Positions 34,747 to 42,885 of a stretch of DNA of 64,000 nucleotides are shown one piece after another. This stretch comes from Dehalococcoidia bacterium (GTDB lineage Bacteria; Chloroflexota; Dehalococcoidia; Tepidiformales; Tepidiformaceae). Position numbers and translations under genes: made by a program. The notes under the pieces were generated by a model. That model worked only from the letters and a program-made list of their open reading frames with translations, was not told where the DNA came from and did not search any database. Position 1 is the stretch's first letter; every line of letters starts with the position of its first letter. Location: positions 1 to 64,000 of the forward strand of contig JADYYG010000030.1 in NCBI GenBank assembly GCA_020853755.1. The letters are read 5' to 3'.

Positions 34747-35796
34747 ATGGTTGAAATCTGGACGAACAGCGCAGGACTCCCTTCGGCGGTCGCCCGCCGT
34801 GCCGAAGCCGCCGAACGCGCCGGGTATGACGGCGTCACGACGGTCGATTCGCAGAACCTCTCAGGCGACTGTTACATCGGGCTGGCGTTGGCTGCCACGG
34901 GCACCTCGCGCATCAAGCTCGGTACGGGCGTCACGAACACCTTCACTCGCCACCCCGCGGTGACTGCCTGCGCCATCGCTACCGTCCATGCGGTCTCAGA
35001 GGGCAGGGCGTTCCTCGGCATCGGTCGCGGTGACTCTGCGCTCGCGCACCTGGGCTTTTCGCCTACCCCGCCGAAGCGGTTCGAGGACTACCTCACGCGG
35101 CTCCAGGGCTACCTGCGCGGCGAAGAGGTGCCCTTCGAAGCCGCCGGGAACGTAGACGCGCTCCGGTTGGCCAATCAGCCAACGGCGTCGCGCATCGAGT
35201 GGCTTCGCCCAGGCCGCTATCCCAAGGTTCCGGTGGACGTCGCCGCGACCGGCCCAAAGGTCATCGCGGCCGCCGCGCGCCATGCCGACAGCATCACCTT
35301 CGCGGTCGGCGCCGACCCGCGCCGGATTCGCTGGGGAATCGAGACCGCGAGACAGGCACGGGCAGCCGCCGGCCTTGAGGAAGAGATGCCGTTTGGCGCG
35401 TATGTGAACGTGGTTGTCCACGATGATCCCGAGGTTGGCCGCCGCCTCGGCGAAGGTGGGGTCTCGCTGTTTGCGCGCTTCTCGGCCATGCACGGCGCCG
35501 CCGTCGGCCCCACCACCGACGAGGAGAAGCGTGTGATGGAAGGCATCCACGATGCCTACGACATGACCCGTCACAGCCGTGCGGGCAGCCCGCAGGCCGG
35601 GGTCATCAGCTCAGAGTTCGCCCGGGAGTTCGGCATCTTCGGAAACCCTGCCTATTGCATTGAGCGGCTACAGGAGCTCCTGGCGCTCGGCCTGCAGCGG
35701 CTGGTTGTCGTAGGGAGTTCAGCCGGGGCCGACGCTGCGGAGGCCGCACGGGCAGAGCAACGGTTCGTCGAAGAGGTGCTGCCCGCGCTGCATTAA
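34747..35796 (+). CDS. LLM-class (F420-type) oxidoreductase
   Basis: Luciferase-like TIM-barrel oxidoreductase of 349 residues. It resembles F420-dependent members: AERAGYDGVTTVDSQNLSGD near residue 20, RIKLGTGVTNTFTRHPAVTA near 58, FLGIGRGDSALAHLG near 93 and VDVAATGPKVIAAAARHADS near 165. The actual cofactor (F420 or FMN) is inferred from family resemblance only. ATG at 34747 is chosen because AGGAGG lies seven bases upstream and the family sequence starts there. The substrate is unknown. Confidence 0.86.
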   Translation: MVEIWTNSAGLPSAVARRAEAAERAGYDGVTTVDSQNLSGDCYIGLALAATGTSRIKLGTGVTNTFTRHPAVTACAIATVHAVSEGRAFLGIGRGDSALAHLGFSPTPPKRFEDYLTRLQGYLRGEEVPFEAAGNVDALRLANQPTASRIEWLRPGRYPKVPVDVAATGPKVIAAAARHADSITFAVGADPRRIRWGIETARQARAAAGLEEEMPFGAYVNVVVHDDPEVGRRLGEGGVSLFARFSAMHGAAVGPTTDEEKRVMEGIHDAYDMTRHSRAGSPQAGVISSEFAREFGIFGNPAYCIERLQELLALGLQRLVVVGSSAGADAAEAARAEQRFVEEVLPALH

Positions 35797-35805
35797 CCCG
35801 AGGCG

Positions 35806-36756
35806 CTACCCGCGTTTTGCTTCTACCGGACCGGCAGGTTGGCGGAGGGTTGGGCCGGGGGCTGCCTCTCCCGGCAGTACCTGTTCCTCGTCGCGGCGGA
35901 TAGCTCGGGCGAACTCCGCGCCCAACAGCAGGATCGAGGCATTGACGAACATCCACACGAGGAACGCCAATGCCGTCCCGAAACCGGCATAGATCGCAGT
36001 GTCACGGGAGAAGCTGGCGTAGCTCACCACTGTCGCGATCAGGTTCTTGGCCGTTTCGAAAAGAACCGTGGCGAAGAGTGCGCCCGCGGCCGACTCTCGC
36101 CATGGCGGGCGAACCGTCGGAACGTATTTGTAAAGCAGCAGGAACATCGAAAACGACACCATCGCCGGCAAGACGAAGCCTGCTATCCGCAGTGTTTCGT
36201 TCGTGTTGATGTTCAGCGGTCCGACCTCGTCGATGCGTTCGAGGAAGAGCCGCGCCACCGCGGTCAGCCCGACCGAAATGACGATGAGCAGGCCGAGTGT
36301 GGGAACGAGCGCGAAGTCGATGAGTTTGCCGTGCCAGTATGGCCGCCCCTTTTGGAGGTGGGTCGCCGCGTTCAGGCCTTTCCGTACCGCGCCGAAGATG
36401 CCGCTCGATGACCAGAGCAGGAAGAACACACCGAAGCCGATGCTGGCCGGGCTTATCTTCCGCGCTCGCGAAATGATCTCGTTGACGTTGTCGCGGACGC
36501 CCGTGGTCTCTTTGAGCGGAATCTGGTCGAACACCCACTGCGCAATGCGATCCTGGTCGATCACGAGGCCGAAGATGGAAAGGGTGATGAGGCTCAGCGG
36601 TACGATCGAGAAGAGCGCGTAGTACGCGATGGCCGCTGCATATGTCGAGCAACCATCGTCAACGTACAGCCGAATAGTGGTGGCGATGACCGAGAACGGC
36701 CGCCTGACCGGTGCGGGCAGAGCGTTCCAGGAGCCGGTCACCGCGCCCCACATCAT
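35806..36756 (-). CDS. YihY/BrkB-family membrane protein
   Basis: A 316-residue inner-membrane protein with about six helices. Family marks are DGCSTYAAAIAYYALFSIVP near residue 33, SIGFGVFFLLWSSSGIFGAV near 105, PWRESAAGALFATVLFETAK near 217 and FGTALAFLVWMFVNASILLLGAEF near 255. Once called ribonuclease BN, this family is now thought to be transporters or flippases; function is unsettled. Its start overlaps the stop of treT by four bases (ATGA), so the two are co-translated. Confidence 0.88.
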   Translation of the reverse strand: MMWGAVTGSWNALPAPVRRPFSVIATTIRLYVDDGCSTYAAAIAYYALFSIVPLSLITLSIFGLVIDQDRIAQWVFDQIPLKETTGVRDNVNEIISRARKISPASIGFGVFFLLWSSSGIFGAVRKGLNAATHLQKGRPYWHGKLIDFALVPTLGLLIVISVGLTAVARLFLERIDEVGPLNINTNETLRIAGFVLPAMVSFSMFLLLYKYVPTVRPPWRESAAGALFATVLFETAKNLIATVVSYASFSRDTAIYAGFGTALAFLVWMFVNASILLLGAEFARAIRRDEEQVLPGEAAPGPTLRQPAGPVEAKRG

Positions 36757-38018
36757 CCACGCTCCGAAGGCTGCATCCCCGCGAGGGTCCGGAACATGCG
36801 CACATAGTCGTGCAGGTACCGGGTGAGAAGAAAGTGTTCGCGCACAAGTTCGCGGCCGGCGGCGCCCATCTGGTCACATTCCGCGGGGTCAGCCAGCAGT
36901 TGGCGGAGGCGCATGCCGCATTCCTGCGCTGTTTCCACCAGGTACCCCGTCTGCCCATCGATAACCTGGAGGGGGATGCCGCCGCAGTTGCCACCGATAA
37001 CCGGCCGGCCTTTCCACAGCCCTTCCGAGACCACTAACCCGAAACCTTCGCGCGTCGACTTCTGGATGACGACCCTCGATGCGGCCTGGAAGGCGTTTAC
37101 TTCGTGGTTCCCGACGCCGTCGAGGTTCGTGAGCACGTGGATATCCCGGTCGTGGTCGCGGTAGTCGAACACCCGCTGGAGCCACTCCTGGCCTTCGGGG
37201 TCGTCGTGGGCGAGCGATCCAACAAGCACGAGTTGCAGGCCGGGGTTTGTCTCCCGTGCCATCCGAAATGCGTCGATCACGCCAAGGGGATCCTTCCACG
37301 GGTCGAACCGCGAGACCTGGCAAACCATGGGCCGGGATCCGTCGATGGTGTAGCGGTCAAACACGGCCGCGATTTCGGCTTCGCTGATGGGGACGTTCTT
37401 CGGACTCAGGGGGTCGATCGCCGGTGGCGCGATGAAGAGGTCGCGGTCGGGAAGGCCCTGGCGCACGTACTGGCGCATCGTCCAGATGCTGCCGTCGTAC
37501 TCGCTGGCCCATGGGCGCAGGAGATCCCAGGCCTCCGGCTGCGCGTCTGTCAGGTCGATGTGGCAGCGCCAGAGCCACTTGCCGCCCGGCGTCTGTCCAG
37601 CTTCGCGCAATAGCCCGAGGATAGGCGCGGGCTGGGGGTCGTGGATGACGACGAAGTCATACTCCTCCCAACCGTCGGCATTCTTCCTGTTCGTCTCAAC
37701 CCAGAGGGCTCGTTCGGCTTCGGTCCAGTCGTGCGGATGGCCCTGGAGGGCGTTGTGCATCGCCTTCGTCACACCGAAGAACTCATCGCTGCCCGAGATG
37801 ACCTTCCAGTCGGCATTGAGCCCGAGGTCCCGCATGAGCGGCGTCATCGACGCGAGGATCTCCGCGACGCCCCCACCGTAGGACGTGGCGTTGACATGGA
37901 GAACCCGCGCGCCAGCAAGCGCCCGGGCGTCTTCTCGGATAGCCTCGATCACCCCTGGAAGGACAACGGCGCGGTAGGACTCGAGGGACTTCGGAGTGAG
38001 TTCGACGGCAGTAAGCAT
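36753..38018 (-). CDS. treT: trehalose synthase TreT-type glycosyltransferase (GT4)
   Basis: A 421-residue GT-B glycosyltransferase that closely resembles TreT, which makes trehalose from an NDP-glucose and glucose. The N-terminal block RVLHVNATSYGGGVAEILAS near residue 38 and GVTKAMHNALQG near 84 match that family. The C-terminal donor-binding part has VCQVSRFDPWKDPLGVIDAF near 233 and KSTREGFGLVVSEGLW near 325, with the conserved glutamates. ATG at 38018 is chosen because homology starts there. Trehalose would act as a stress protectant. It is followed by a BrkB-type gene and preceded by another glycosyltransferase. Confidence 0.85.
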   Translation of the reverse strand: MLTAVELTPKSLESYRAVVLPGVIEAIREDARALAGARVLHVNATSYGGGVAEILASMTPLMRDLGLNADWKVISGSDEFFGVTKAMHNALQGHPHDWTEAERALWVETNRKNADGWEEYDFVVIHDPQPAPILGLLREAGQTPGGKWLWRCHIDLTDAQPEAWDLLRPWASEYDGSIWTMRQYVRQGLPDRDLFIAPPAIDPLSPKNVPISEAEIAAVFDRYTIDGSRPMVCQVSRFDPWKDPLGVIDAFRMARETNPGLQLVLVGSLAHDDPEGQEWLQRVFDYRDHDRDIHVLTNLDGVGNHEVNAFQAASRVVIQKSTREGFGLVVSEGLWKGRPVIGGNCGGIPLQVIDGQTGYLVETAQECGMRLRQLLADPAECDQMGAAGRELVREHFLLTRYLHDYVRMFRTLAGMQPSERG

Positions 38019-38053
38019 GGCGCTCGTAGGTTGGGCGCTCTCGGCCGTCCCGG

Positions 38054-39181
38054 TCAAACCAGCCCGGCGCCGCCGCCTACGACGGGGGAGCGTGACGAGA
38101 GGGCCTCGATGTATGCGTCCCAGACTGGCGCGATATTTGGCCACGCGTACCGTCGCGCCGCTTCCACGAACGGCCGCCGGTCCGGGAGAGGCCTCGTAAG
38201 CAGTGCGCCGAGCCGGTCCACGAGGCCGCCCTCGTCTTCCCAGAGGAGGGCATCGTGAAGGTCCGGCGGGACGAGTGCCGGGTAGTTGTATCGACGCGGC
38301 GCGAGCGGAACGCAGCCCGCGGCCATCGCTTCGACCATCCCGATGCCGAAGAACTCGTGGCGTGTGGTGCTGATGGCGATATCCGCGCGCTTCAGCAGGC
38401 GGCCGTACGTTTCTTTCGTTTCGGCGTGACCGAAGTGCAGCAGTTCGGTTGGAAACTCCTCAGGGATGCGGAGGATGGCGTCGCTCGGGTTGTCGCCCGG
38501 CGCCCCTGCGATGATGAGTCGGAAGGGCCATCCGCGATCCTTCGCGTGGCGGAGCGCCCGAGCGAACGATTCTGGCGCTTTGTCGAACTCCCAGCGGTGG
38601 CTCCAGAGCAGTACGGGCGGCCCGCCGGGCTCGCGACCATCAGGGAGCGAATCCAGCCATCCGAGGTCGACCCCAACGGGAAGGACCTGAGCCTTGCCTA
38701 CGACTGCCTCGACACTGGCGGGGAGCAGCCAGTTGTTTGGCTGCGCCTGGAGGTGCCGTAGCGCGGCAACGAAGTCGTCACGGTGGAATTCCGAGTTGAA
38801 CGCCACCGAGTCGGCCGCGAGGGCGCTCATGTAGTTGATCTGGCCGAACCACGAATCGAACTTCGTGCCTTTGAGGCGCGGGTAGGTCATCTGGTTTTCG
38901 TGGAAGTACACACCCACAGGCGTGCGTTCCAAGCGCGGCCTCGTGAGCGCGAGGAAAGCCGCCAGGTCGAGCATGTCGCTCGCGAGGACGCAATCGAACT
39001 CGCCCGGCAGTTGGAGCGCCTGGGGAGCGAGTTCCTGGGCCCCGCGCCGCATCCGCCGGCGCCATTCGCCCGCAGGCAGCGTCAGGAGGACGAACTCATG
39101 GGCCGAGCGTGAGACGAGTCCATCGAGGAAGGCTCGATGGCTGCCGCCGTAGAACGGTTCGACGAAGAGGACGCGGGCCAC
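38054..39181 (-). CDS. GTDC1/DUF3524-type glycosyltransferase, tRNA-queuosine mannosyltransferase homologue
   Basis: A 375-residue GT-B protein. Its N-terminal domain, VLFVEPFYGGSHRAFLDGL, then LLTLPAGEWRRRMRRGA, and GVYFHENQMTYP near residue 93, is the DUF3524 pattern of human GTDC1, the enzyme that adds mannose to queuosine in tRNA-Asp. The C-terminal donor half shows STTRHEFFGIGMVEAMAAGC near 265. The start is GTG at 39181. Bacterial members of the family exist but I know of no firm role for them; tRNA modification is inferred only from homology. It ends 35 bases before treT, so both may be one transcript. Confidence 0.82.
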   Translation of the reverse strand: MARVLFVEPFYGGSHRAFLDGLVSRSAHEFVLLTLPAGEWRRRMRRGAQELAPQALQLPGEFDCVLASDMLDLAAFLALTRPRLERTPVGVYFHENQMTYPRLKGTKFDSWFGQINYMSALAADSVAFNSEFHRDDFVAALRHLQAQPNNWLLPASVEAVVGKAQVLPVGVDLGWLDSLPDGREPGGPPVLLWSHRWEFDKAPESFARALRHAKDRGWPFRLIIAGAPGDNPSDAILRIPEEFPTELLHFGHAETKETYGRLLKRADIAISTTRHEFFGIGMVEAMAAGCVPLAPRRYNYPALVPPDLHDALLWEDEGGLVDRLGALLTRPLPDRRPFVEAARRYAWPNIAPVWDAYIEALSSRSPVVGGGAGLV

Positions 39182-39213
39182 GAACGGATGCTACTGTCCG
39201 CCGGAGCGGAGGA

Positions 39214-39606
39214 TCACATGTGCCCCAGTTCGGCCAGTTTGAAGAGCGCGTCCTCGAATTCAGTGTCGTCGGGATTTATCGCCTTGTACTGGCTTACGCA
39301 GTGGCCGCCGTACTTCTCCACAAGGTACCAGTCGTCATCGATGATGAAGTCCGGGTAAGGCTGGACGCGCGGATCCTTGTCGAACATGCCATCGACCCAC
39401 TCGGTAAGGCCGTGCATGTGCACGACGCGCTCCACGTGGGCGAGCCCGCTCGCAGACCAGACGTAGACGCCGTGGCCCGCAGCCTTCAGCTTCTGCATGG
39501 CTTCGTGGGCGCCGGGGCGCAGGGCGTTTGTGTACTGATCGATGAAGACCAGTGTGTGGTCGACATCGAAGAAGACGTTCAGCCGTGCACTCGAAGTCTT
39601 TTCCAT
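39214..39606 (-). CDS. HAD-superfamily phosphatase-like protein
   Basis: A compact 130-residue HAD protein without a cap domain. Motif I is NVFFDVDHTLVFID at residues 10-23, with both aspartates. Motif II is VYVWSASGLAHVERV near 48, and an acidic motif IV is in PDFIIDDDWYLVEKYG near 85. An AGGAG lies four bases before the ATG. It begins 28 bases after the stop of the next upstream gene and may be co-transcribed with it and the glycosyltransferases. Its substrate is unknown. Confidence 0.78.
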   Translation of the reverse strand: MEKTSSARLNVFFDVDHTLVFIDQYTNALRPGAHEAMQKLKAAGHGVYVWSASGLAHVERVVHMHGLTEWVDGMFDKDPRVQPYPDFIIDDDWYLVEKYGGHCVSQYKAINPDDTEFEDALFKLAELGHM

Positions 39607-39634
39607 GTGGCTCCTGTGGAGGTTCGAGGCTCCG

Positions 39635-40060
39635 CTACGCGTCGCTGACGTCGAGGCCCCAGACGGGGCGGAAGCGCCAGGTGCGAAGTCCCTTCACTCG
39701 GACGCCGTGCCTTTTGATGAGCTTCTTCGCTTCCGGGACCATGCCTGCGGGCACGTAAACGAACAGTTCACCGACTTCACCGATGGGCTTCCAGCGGTTC
39801 GCAGCGGTCTCGTCGGTCACGGTGTCATGCATCTCGACTTCGGCCATCATCATGAGCCACTGGCCGGGCCTGCGGACGACGACAATGTCGGGGTAGAGGT
39901 CCTGCGATTCGTCCTTGCCAACGGCCATCCTGGGCTTGGGGATGTTGACGAGCGTCTCGTAGTCGGGGCCCTTGGGGCCGGGGAAGGGGAACATCTCCTT
40001 CGCGATCTCGTCGACCACTCCCTGATGCCGCAGCTCGTTGAGGTATCTCGCAGTCACCAC
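39635..40060 (-). CDS. unknown protein, possible PD-(D/E)XK nuclease fold
   Basis: A 141-residue soluble protein I do not recognise. Near the middle it has QDLYPDIVVVRRPGQW followed by MMAEVEMHDTVTDE. An aspartate after a proline, then a hydrophobic strand ending in Glu-x-Glu about 20 residues later, is the layout of the PD-(D/E)XK nuclease core, with Glu in place of the usual lysine. It ends with WKPIGEVGELFVYVPAGM, fitting a strand-helix pattern of that fold, as in standalone TnsA/Uma2-like proteins. Start is GTG 40060 with GGGAGG five bases ahead and an extended -10 upstream. Function is unknown; fold is inference. Confidence 0.7.
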   Translation of the reverse strand: MVTARYLNELRHQGVVDEIAKEMFPFPGPKGPDYETLVNIPKPRMAVGKDESQDLYPDIVVVRRPGQWLMMMAEVEMHDTVTDETAANRWKPIGEVGELFVYVPAGMVPEAKKLIKRHGVRVKGLRTWRFRPVWGLDVSDA

Positions 40061-40092
40061 TCAGGCCTCCCATTGGTAAATCGCGCCTGTCA

Positions 40093-40101
40093 ATTGTAGC
40101 A
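40093..40101 (-). promoter_or_regulatory. extended -10 promoter for the 39.6-40.1 kb gene
   Basis: Minus-strand TGCTACAAT, an extended -10 of the same form as at 831-839. It lies about 33 bases before the GTG start and just downstream of the pckA terminator. Confidence 0.55.
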
Positions 40102-40143
40102 GTCTTCACAAATGCCGCGAATCTGAGATGCTCCGCCACATAA

Positions 40144-40178
40144 GCAAAAGGCCCCGCCAGTCCTGGCGGGGCCTTCGA
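40144..40178 (-). terminator. intrinsic terminator of pckA
   Basis: Thirteen-base arms (40048 numbering not used; arms are 40148-40160 and 40163-40175) around a two-base centre, followed on the minus strand by TTTTGCTTA. It lies about 20 bases past the pckA stop and is the clearest rho-independent terminator in the window. Confidence 0.85.
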
Positions 40179-40195
40179 AGTGAGTCAGGGGGCGA

Positions 40196-41782
40196 TCACG
40201 GCCCCGCCTGGGCGACTTCCGGCTTCACCAGGTTCCGGAACTGGGCGAAGTTTGCCCGGAACTTCTCGGCGATGGCCGCGTACGTCCGGTCATACTCGTC
40301 CTTGTCGGCCCAGCAGTCCCGCGGGTTGAGGAGCTTCTCATCGACCCCAGGCGCAGTTACCGGGACGTCGAATCCCATGACCGGGTCCGTCCGGAAGGTA
40401 ACGGCCCCGAGCGAATCGTTGAGGACGGCCCGCACCATCTTGCGAGTCTCCTGGATGCTGATCCGCTTGCCGACCCCATGCCTGCCGCCGGTCCAGCCGG
40501 TGTTGATGAGCCATGTCTGCGCGCCGGTCATGCGGAGGCGCTGCTCCAGCAGGTCGGCGTAAACGGTGGGGTTCAGGGCCATGAACGGGGCGCCGTAGCA
40601 GGGGCTGAACGTCGTCTCCGGGTCGGTAACGCCGACTTCGGTGCCGGCCAACTTGCAGGTGTAGCCGCTGAGGAAGTGGTACAGCGCCTGCTCCGGAGTG
40701 AGGCGGGCAATGGGGGGCAGCACGCCGTAGGCGTCGGCCGTGAGGAGGATGACGTGGGCCGGGTGCGGCGCTACCTGTCCGTCGAAGACGTTACGAAGGG
40801 AGACCAGCGGGTAACTGCCCCGCGTGTTCTCGGTGACCGAATCGTTGTCGAGGTCAGCTTCGCGGGTGTCTTCATCGAAGATGACGTTCTCGAGGATGGT
40901 CCCGAACTCCGTAGTCTGTTCGAAGATGTCCGGCTCGGCGTCCTTGGAGAGGCGGATCGTCTTTGCGTAGCAGCCACCTTCGATGTTGAAAATGCCCGTC
41001 TCGGTCCATGCGTGCTCATCGTCGCCGATGAGGAGACGCTCCGGGTCGGTGCTGAGTGTGGTCTTGCCAGTGCCCGAAAGCCCGAAGAAGAGGGCTGACT
41101 TCCCCGTCTTCGGATCCACGTTGGCCGAGGAGTGCAGGGAGAGCACCCCATCGAGCGGAAGGTAGTAGTTCATGGCCGTGAAGACGGACTTCTTCACTTC
41201 ACCCGCGTAGGCGGAACCCGCGATGAGGATGACGCCCTCGGTCATGTTCAGGGCGACCACGGCATCGCTGCGAATGCCGTCGGCTTCCCCTTCGAACTGG
41301 AGGAACGGGCAGTGAATGATGGTGATGTCCGGCTCAGACGCCGCCGGCTTTGGCGACGACGGGATGAACATGGTCCGGGCGAAGAGCGAGTGGTAGGCCT
41401 GCTCCGTGATGACACGCACGGTTCGCTGGTGATCCGGGTCCTGCGCGACCACGCAGTCCTGGAGGTAGATCTCCCGGTCCTTCAGGTACTGGATGGCTTT
41501 CGCCCGCAGACGCTCGAAGGTGTCGACGGAAAGGGGCTGGTTGTGGTTCCCCCACCAGACATGCTCGGAAATCTCGGGCGTGCGCACCACGAACTTGTCC
41601 TTGGGGCTGCGCCCGGTGCGCTCGCCGCTATAGACAGCGAAAGTGCCGCCTTCGAGCAGCTTCCCTTCGTTGCGCCGGACGGCGTGCTCGTACAGCACGG
41701 GCACCGAGAGGTTGTGGTAGACCTCCTTCGCATTCGCGAGGATGACGCTGGCGACGTTGTTCGGGGCGGGGGAAATTACCAT
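40196..41782 (-). CDS. pckA: phosphoenolpyruvate carboxykinase (ATP)
   Basis: Converts oxaloacetate and ATP to phosphoenolpyruvate and CO2, the first step of gluconeogenesis. The 528-residue sequence has the ATP-type signatures: FFGLSGTGKTTLSTDPERLL near residue 230 (P-loop) and HAWTETGIFNIEGGCYAKTI near 258 (metal-binding kinase motif), plus the early YSGERTGRSPKDKFVV. AGGAAG lies about 11 bases before the ATG, and a weak TATAGC -10 is found at 41864-41869, giving a leader of about 75 bases. A strong terminator follows. With acs it lets the cell build sugars from acetate or fatty acids if a glyoxylate-type route exists elsewhere. Confidence 0.97.
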   Translation of the reverse strand: MVISPAPNNVASVILANAKEVYHNLSVPVLYEHAVRRNEGKLLEGGTFAVYSGERTGRSPKDKFVVRTPEISEHVWWGNHNQPLSVDTFERLRAKAIQYLKDREIYLQDCVVAQDPDHQRTVRVITEQAYHSLFARTMFIPSSPKPAASEPDITIIHCPFLQFEGEADGIRSDAVVALNMTEGVILIAGSAYAGEVKKSVFTAMNYYLPLDGVLSLHSSANVDPKTGKSALFFGLSGTGKTTLSTDPERLLIGDDEHAWTETGIFNIEGGCYAKTIRLSKDAEPDIFEQTTEFGTILENVIFDEDTREADLDNDSVTENTRGSYPLVSLRNVFDGQVAPHPAHVILLTADAYGVLPPIARLTPEQALYHFLSGYTCKLAGTEVGVTDPETTFSPCYGAPFMALNPTVYADLLEQRLRMTGAQTWLINTGWTGGRHGVGKRISIQETRKMVRAVLNDSLGAVTFRTDPVMGFDVPVTAPGVDEKLLNPRDCWADKDEYDRTYAAIAEKFRANFAQFRNLVKPEVAQAGP

Positions 41783-41922
41783 GCGTGTCTGCTTCCTGGG
41801 GCGGTGGCCTCTACGGAGTAGACTACGACGGAGTTAGTCGTCCTGTGAATACCTTGAGGTTGAGCTATAGTCGGGCCTAATAGGACACTCGGGTTTTTCG
41901 ATGGCGTCAAAAGGCCAGCGGC

Positions 41923-42777
41923 TCAGGCGGCGACGCCCACGCCGTTGCCCTTCACCAGCTCCATGAGGCTGTCGACCTGCCGTGAGAGCTGGGCGAACTC
42001 CGTCGTTAGTTCGACAGTTTCGCCGGGCCCCGGCGGGACGATGTAGCCTGGCAGCAGGCCATTCGCCGCGATGAAGCGGCTGGCTGCAGCAACCATGCCT
42101 GCAAGTGTCACCTCGTCTTCGGCGGCGCTGTGGTGGCGCGCCACCGCGTCCTGGATGTCGGCGGGAAGCTTCCAGCGGCGGGCGAGGATGCCGCCAACTT
42201 CGGCATGATCAGCCCCGAGGAGTTCGGACTCGACGTCTTCGAGCAGGACGCCGCGGGCCATCGCCTCGGCGATAGCCTGGTCGAGGCCTGCCGGGTCGGC
42301 GTAGTACATCGCCAGGCGCCCCATGTTGTGGAGAATGCCGGCCGTGAAGGCGCTGGGAACATCCAACCGGCGGCTCTTGCCTGCGAACTCCGCTGCCTTG
42401 AAGGCGACAGCGATCGAATGCCGCCAGAACACCTCAATGCGGAAGAGCGCATTGAGGGCGTCGGGTGCGTAGGCGCCGGCAATAGCTCCGCTGATGGCCA
42501 TGTTGCGCGCCTGCACGAAGCCAAGCGTGACCAACGCTTCCTGGACGGATGTGATTTCACGGGAGCGGCGGTAGGCAGCTGAATTCACAACGCGAAGCAG
42601 CCGCCCGCTGAGACCAGGGTCGGAAGACACGACAAGCGCAAGGTCCGACGCTGACGACTTCGGGTCCTGGGCGACCTCCATGACGCGGATAGCCACGGCC
42701 GGGAGCGGCGGCAGGGCGTCGATCGCTGCGAGGATCTTCTGAGCGCGGGAGACAGGTTGGTCAGGCGTGGTGGGCAT
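41923..42777 (-). CDS. HDOD-domain signalling protein
   Basis: A 284-residue protein with one HDOD domain, a catalytically altered relative of HD phosphohydrolases. The typical opening LPPLPAVAIRVMEVAQDPKS is at residues 22-41, followed by LVVSSDPGLSGRLLRVVNSA, FVQARNMAISGA and TAGILHNMGRLAMYYADP near 165. HDOD proteins are regulators that bind partners rather than enzymes. No other domain is attached. It is transcribed alone or after DUF512; its presence alongside a chemotaxis system suggests a signalling role, but nothing specific can be said. Confidence 0.87.
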   Translation of the reverse strand: MPTTPDQPVSRAQKILAAIDALPPLPAVAIRVMEVAQDPKSSASDLALVVSSDPGLSGRLLRVVNSAAYRRSREITSVQEALVTLGFVQARNMAISGAIAGAYAPDALNALFRIEVFWRHSIAVAFKAAEFAGKSRRLDVPSAFTAGILHNMGRLAMYYADPAGLDQAIAEAMARGVLLEDVESELLGADHAEVGGILARRWKLPADIQDAVARHHSAAEDEVTLAGMVAAASRFIAANGLLPGYIVPPGPGETVELTTEFAQLSRQVDSLMELVKGNGVGVAA

Positions 42778-42885
42778 GCGCGCCCCTCCGGGAGTTCTGC
42801 AAGGTGCAGTGTCCGTCGAACGAGCGGGCGCCTTCGATGAGGGACTCCCCGAATCCTCTCTCCAGTTACCCCATATCTGCGGAGA

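Noticed and set aside
41821-41842. Overlapping small inverted repeats in the pckA leader
   Set aside because: The arms are only five bases, overlap each other and are not placed well relative to the promoter or ribosome site.
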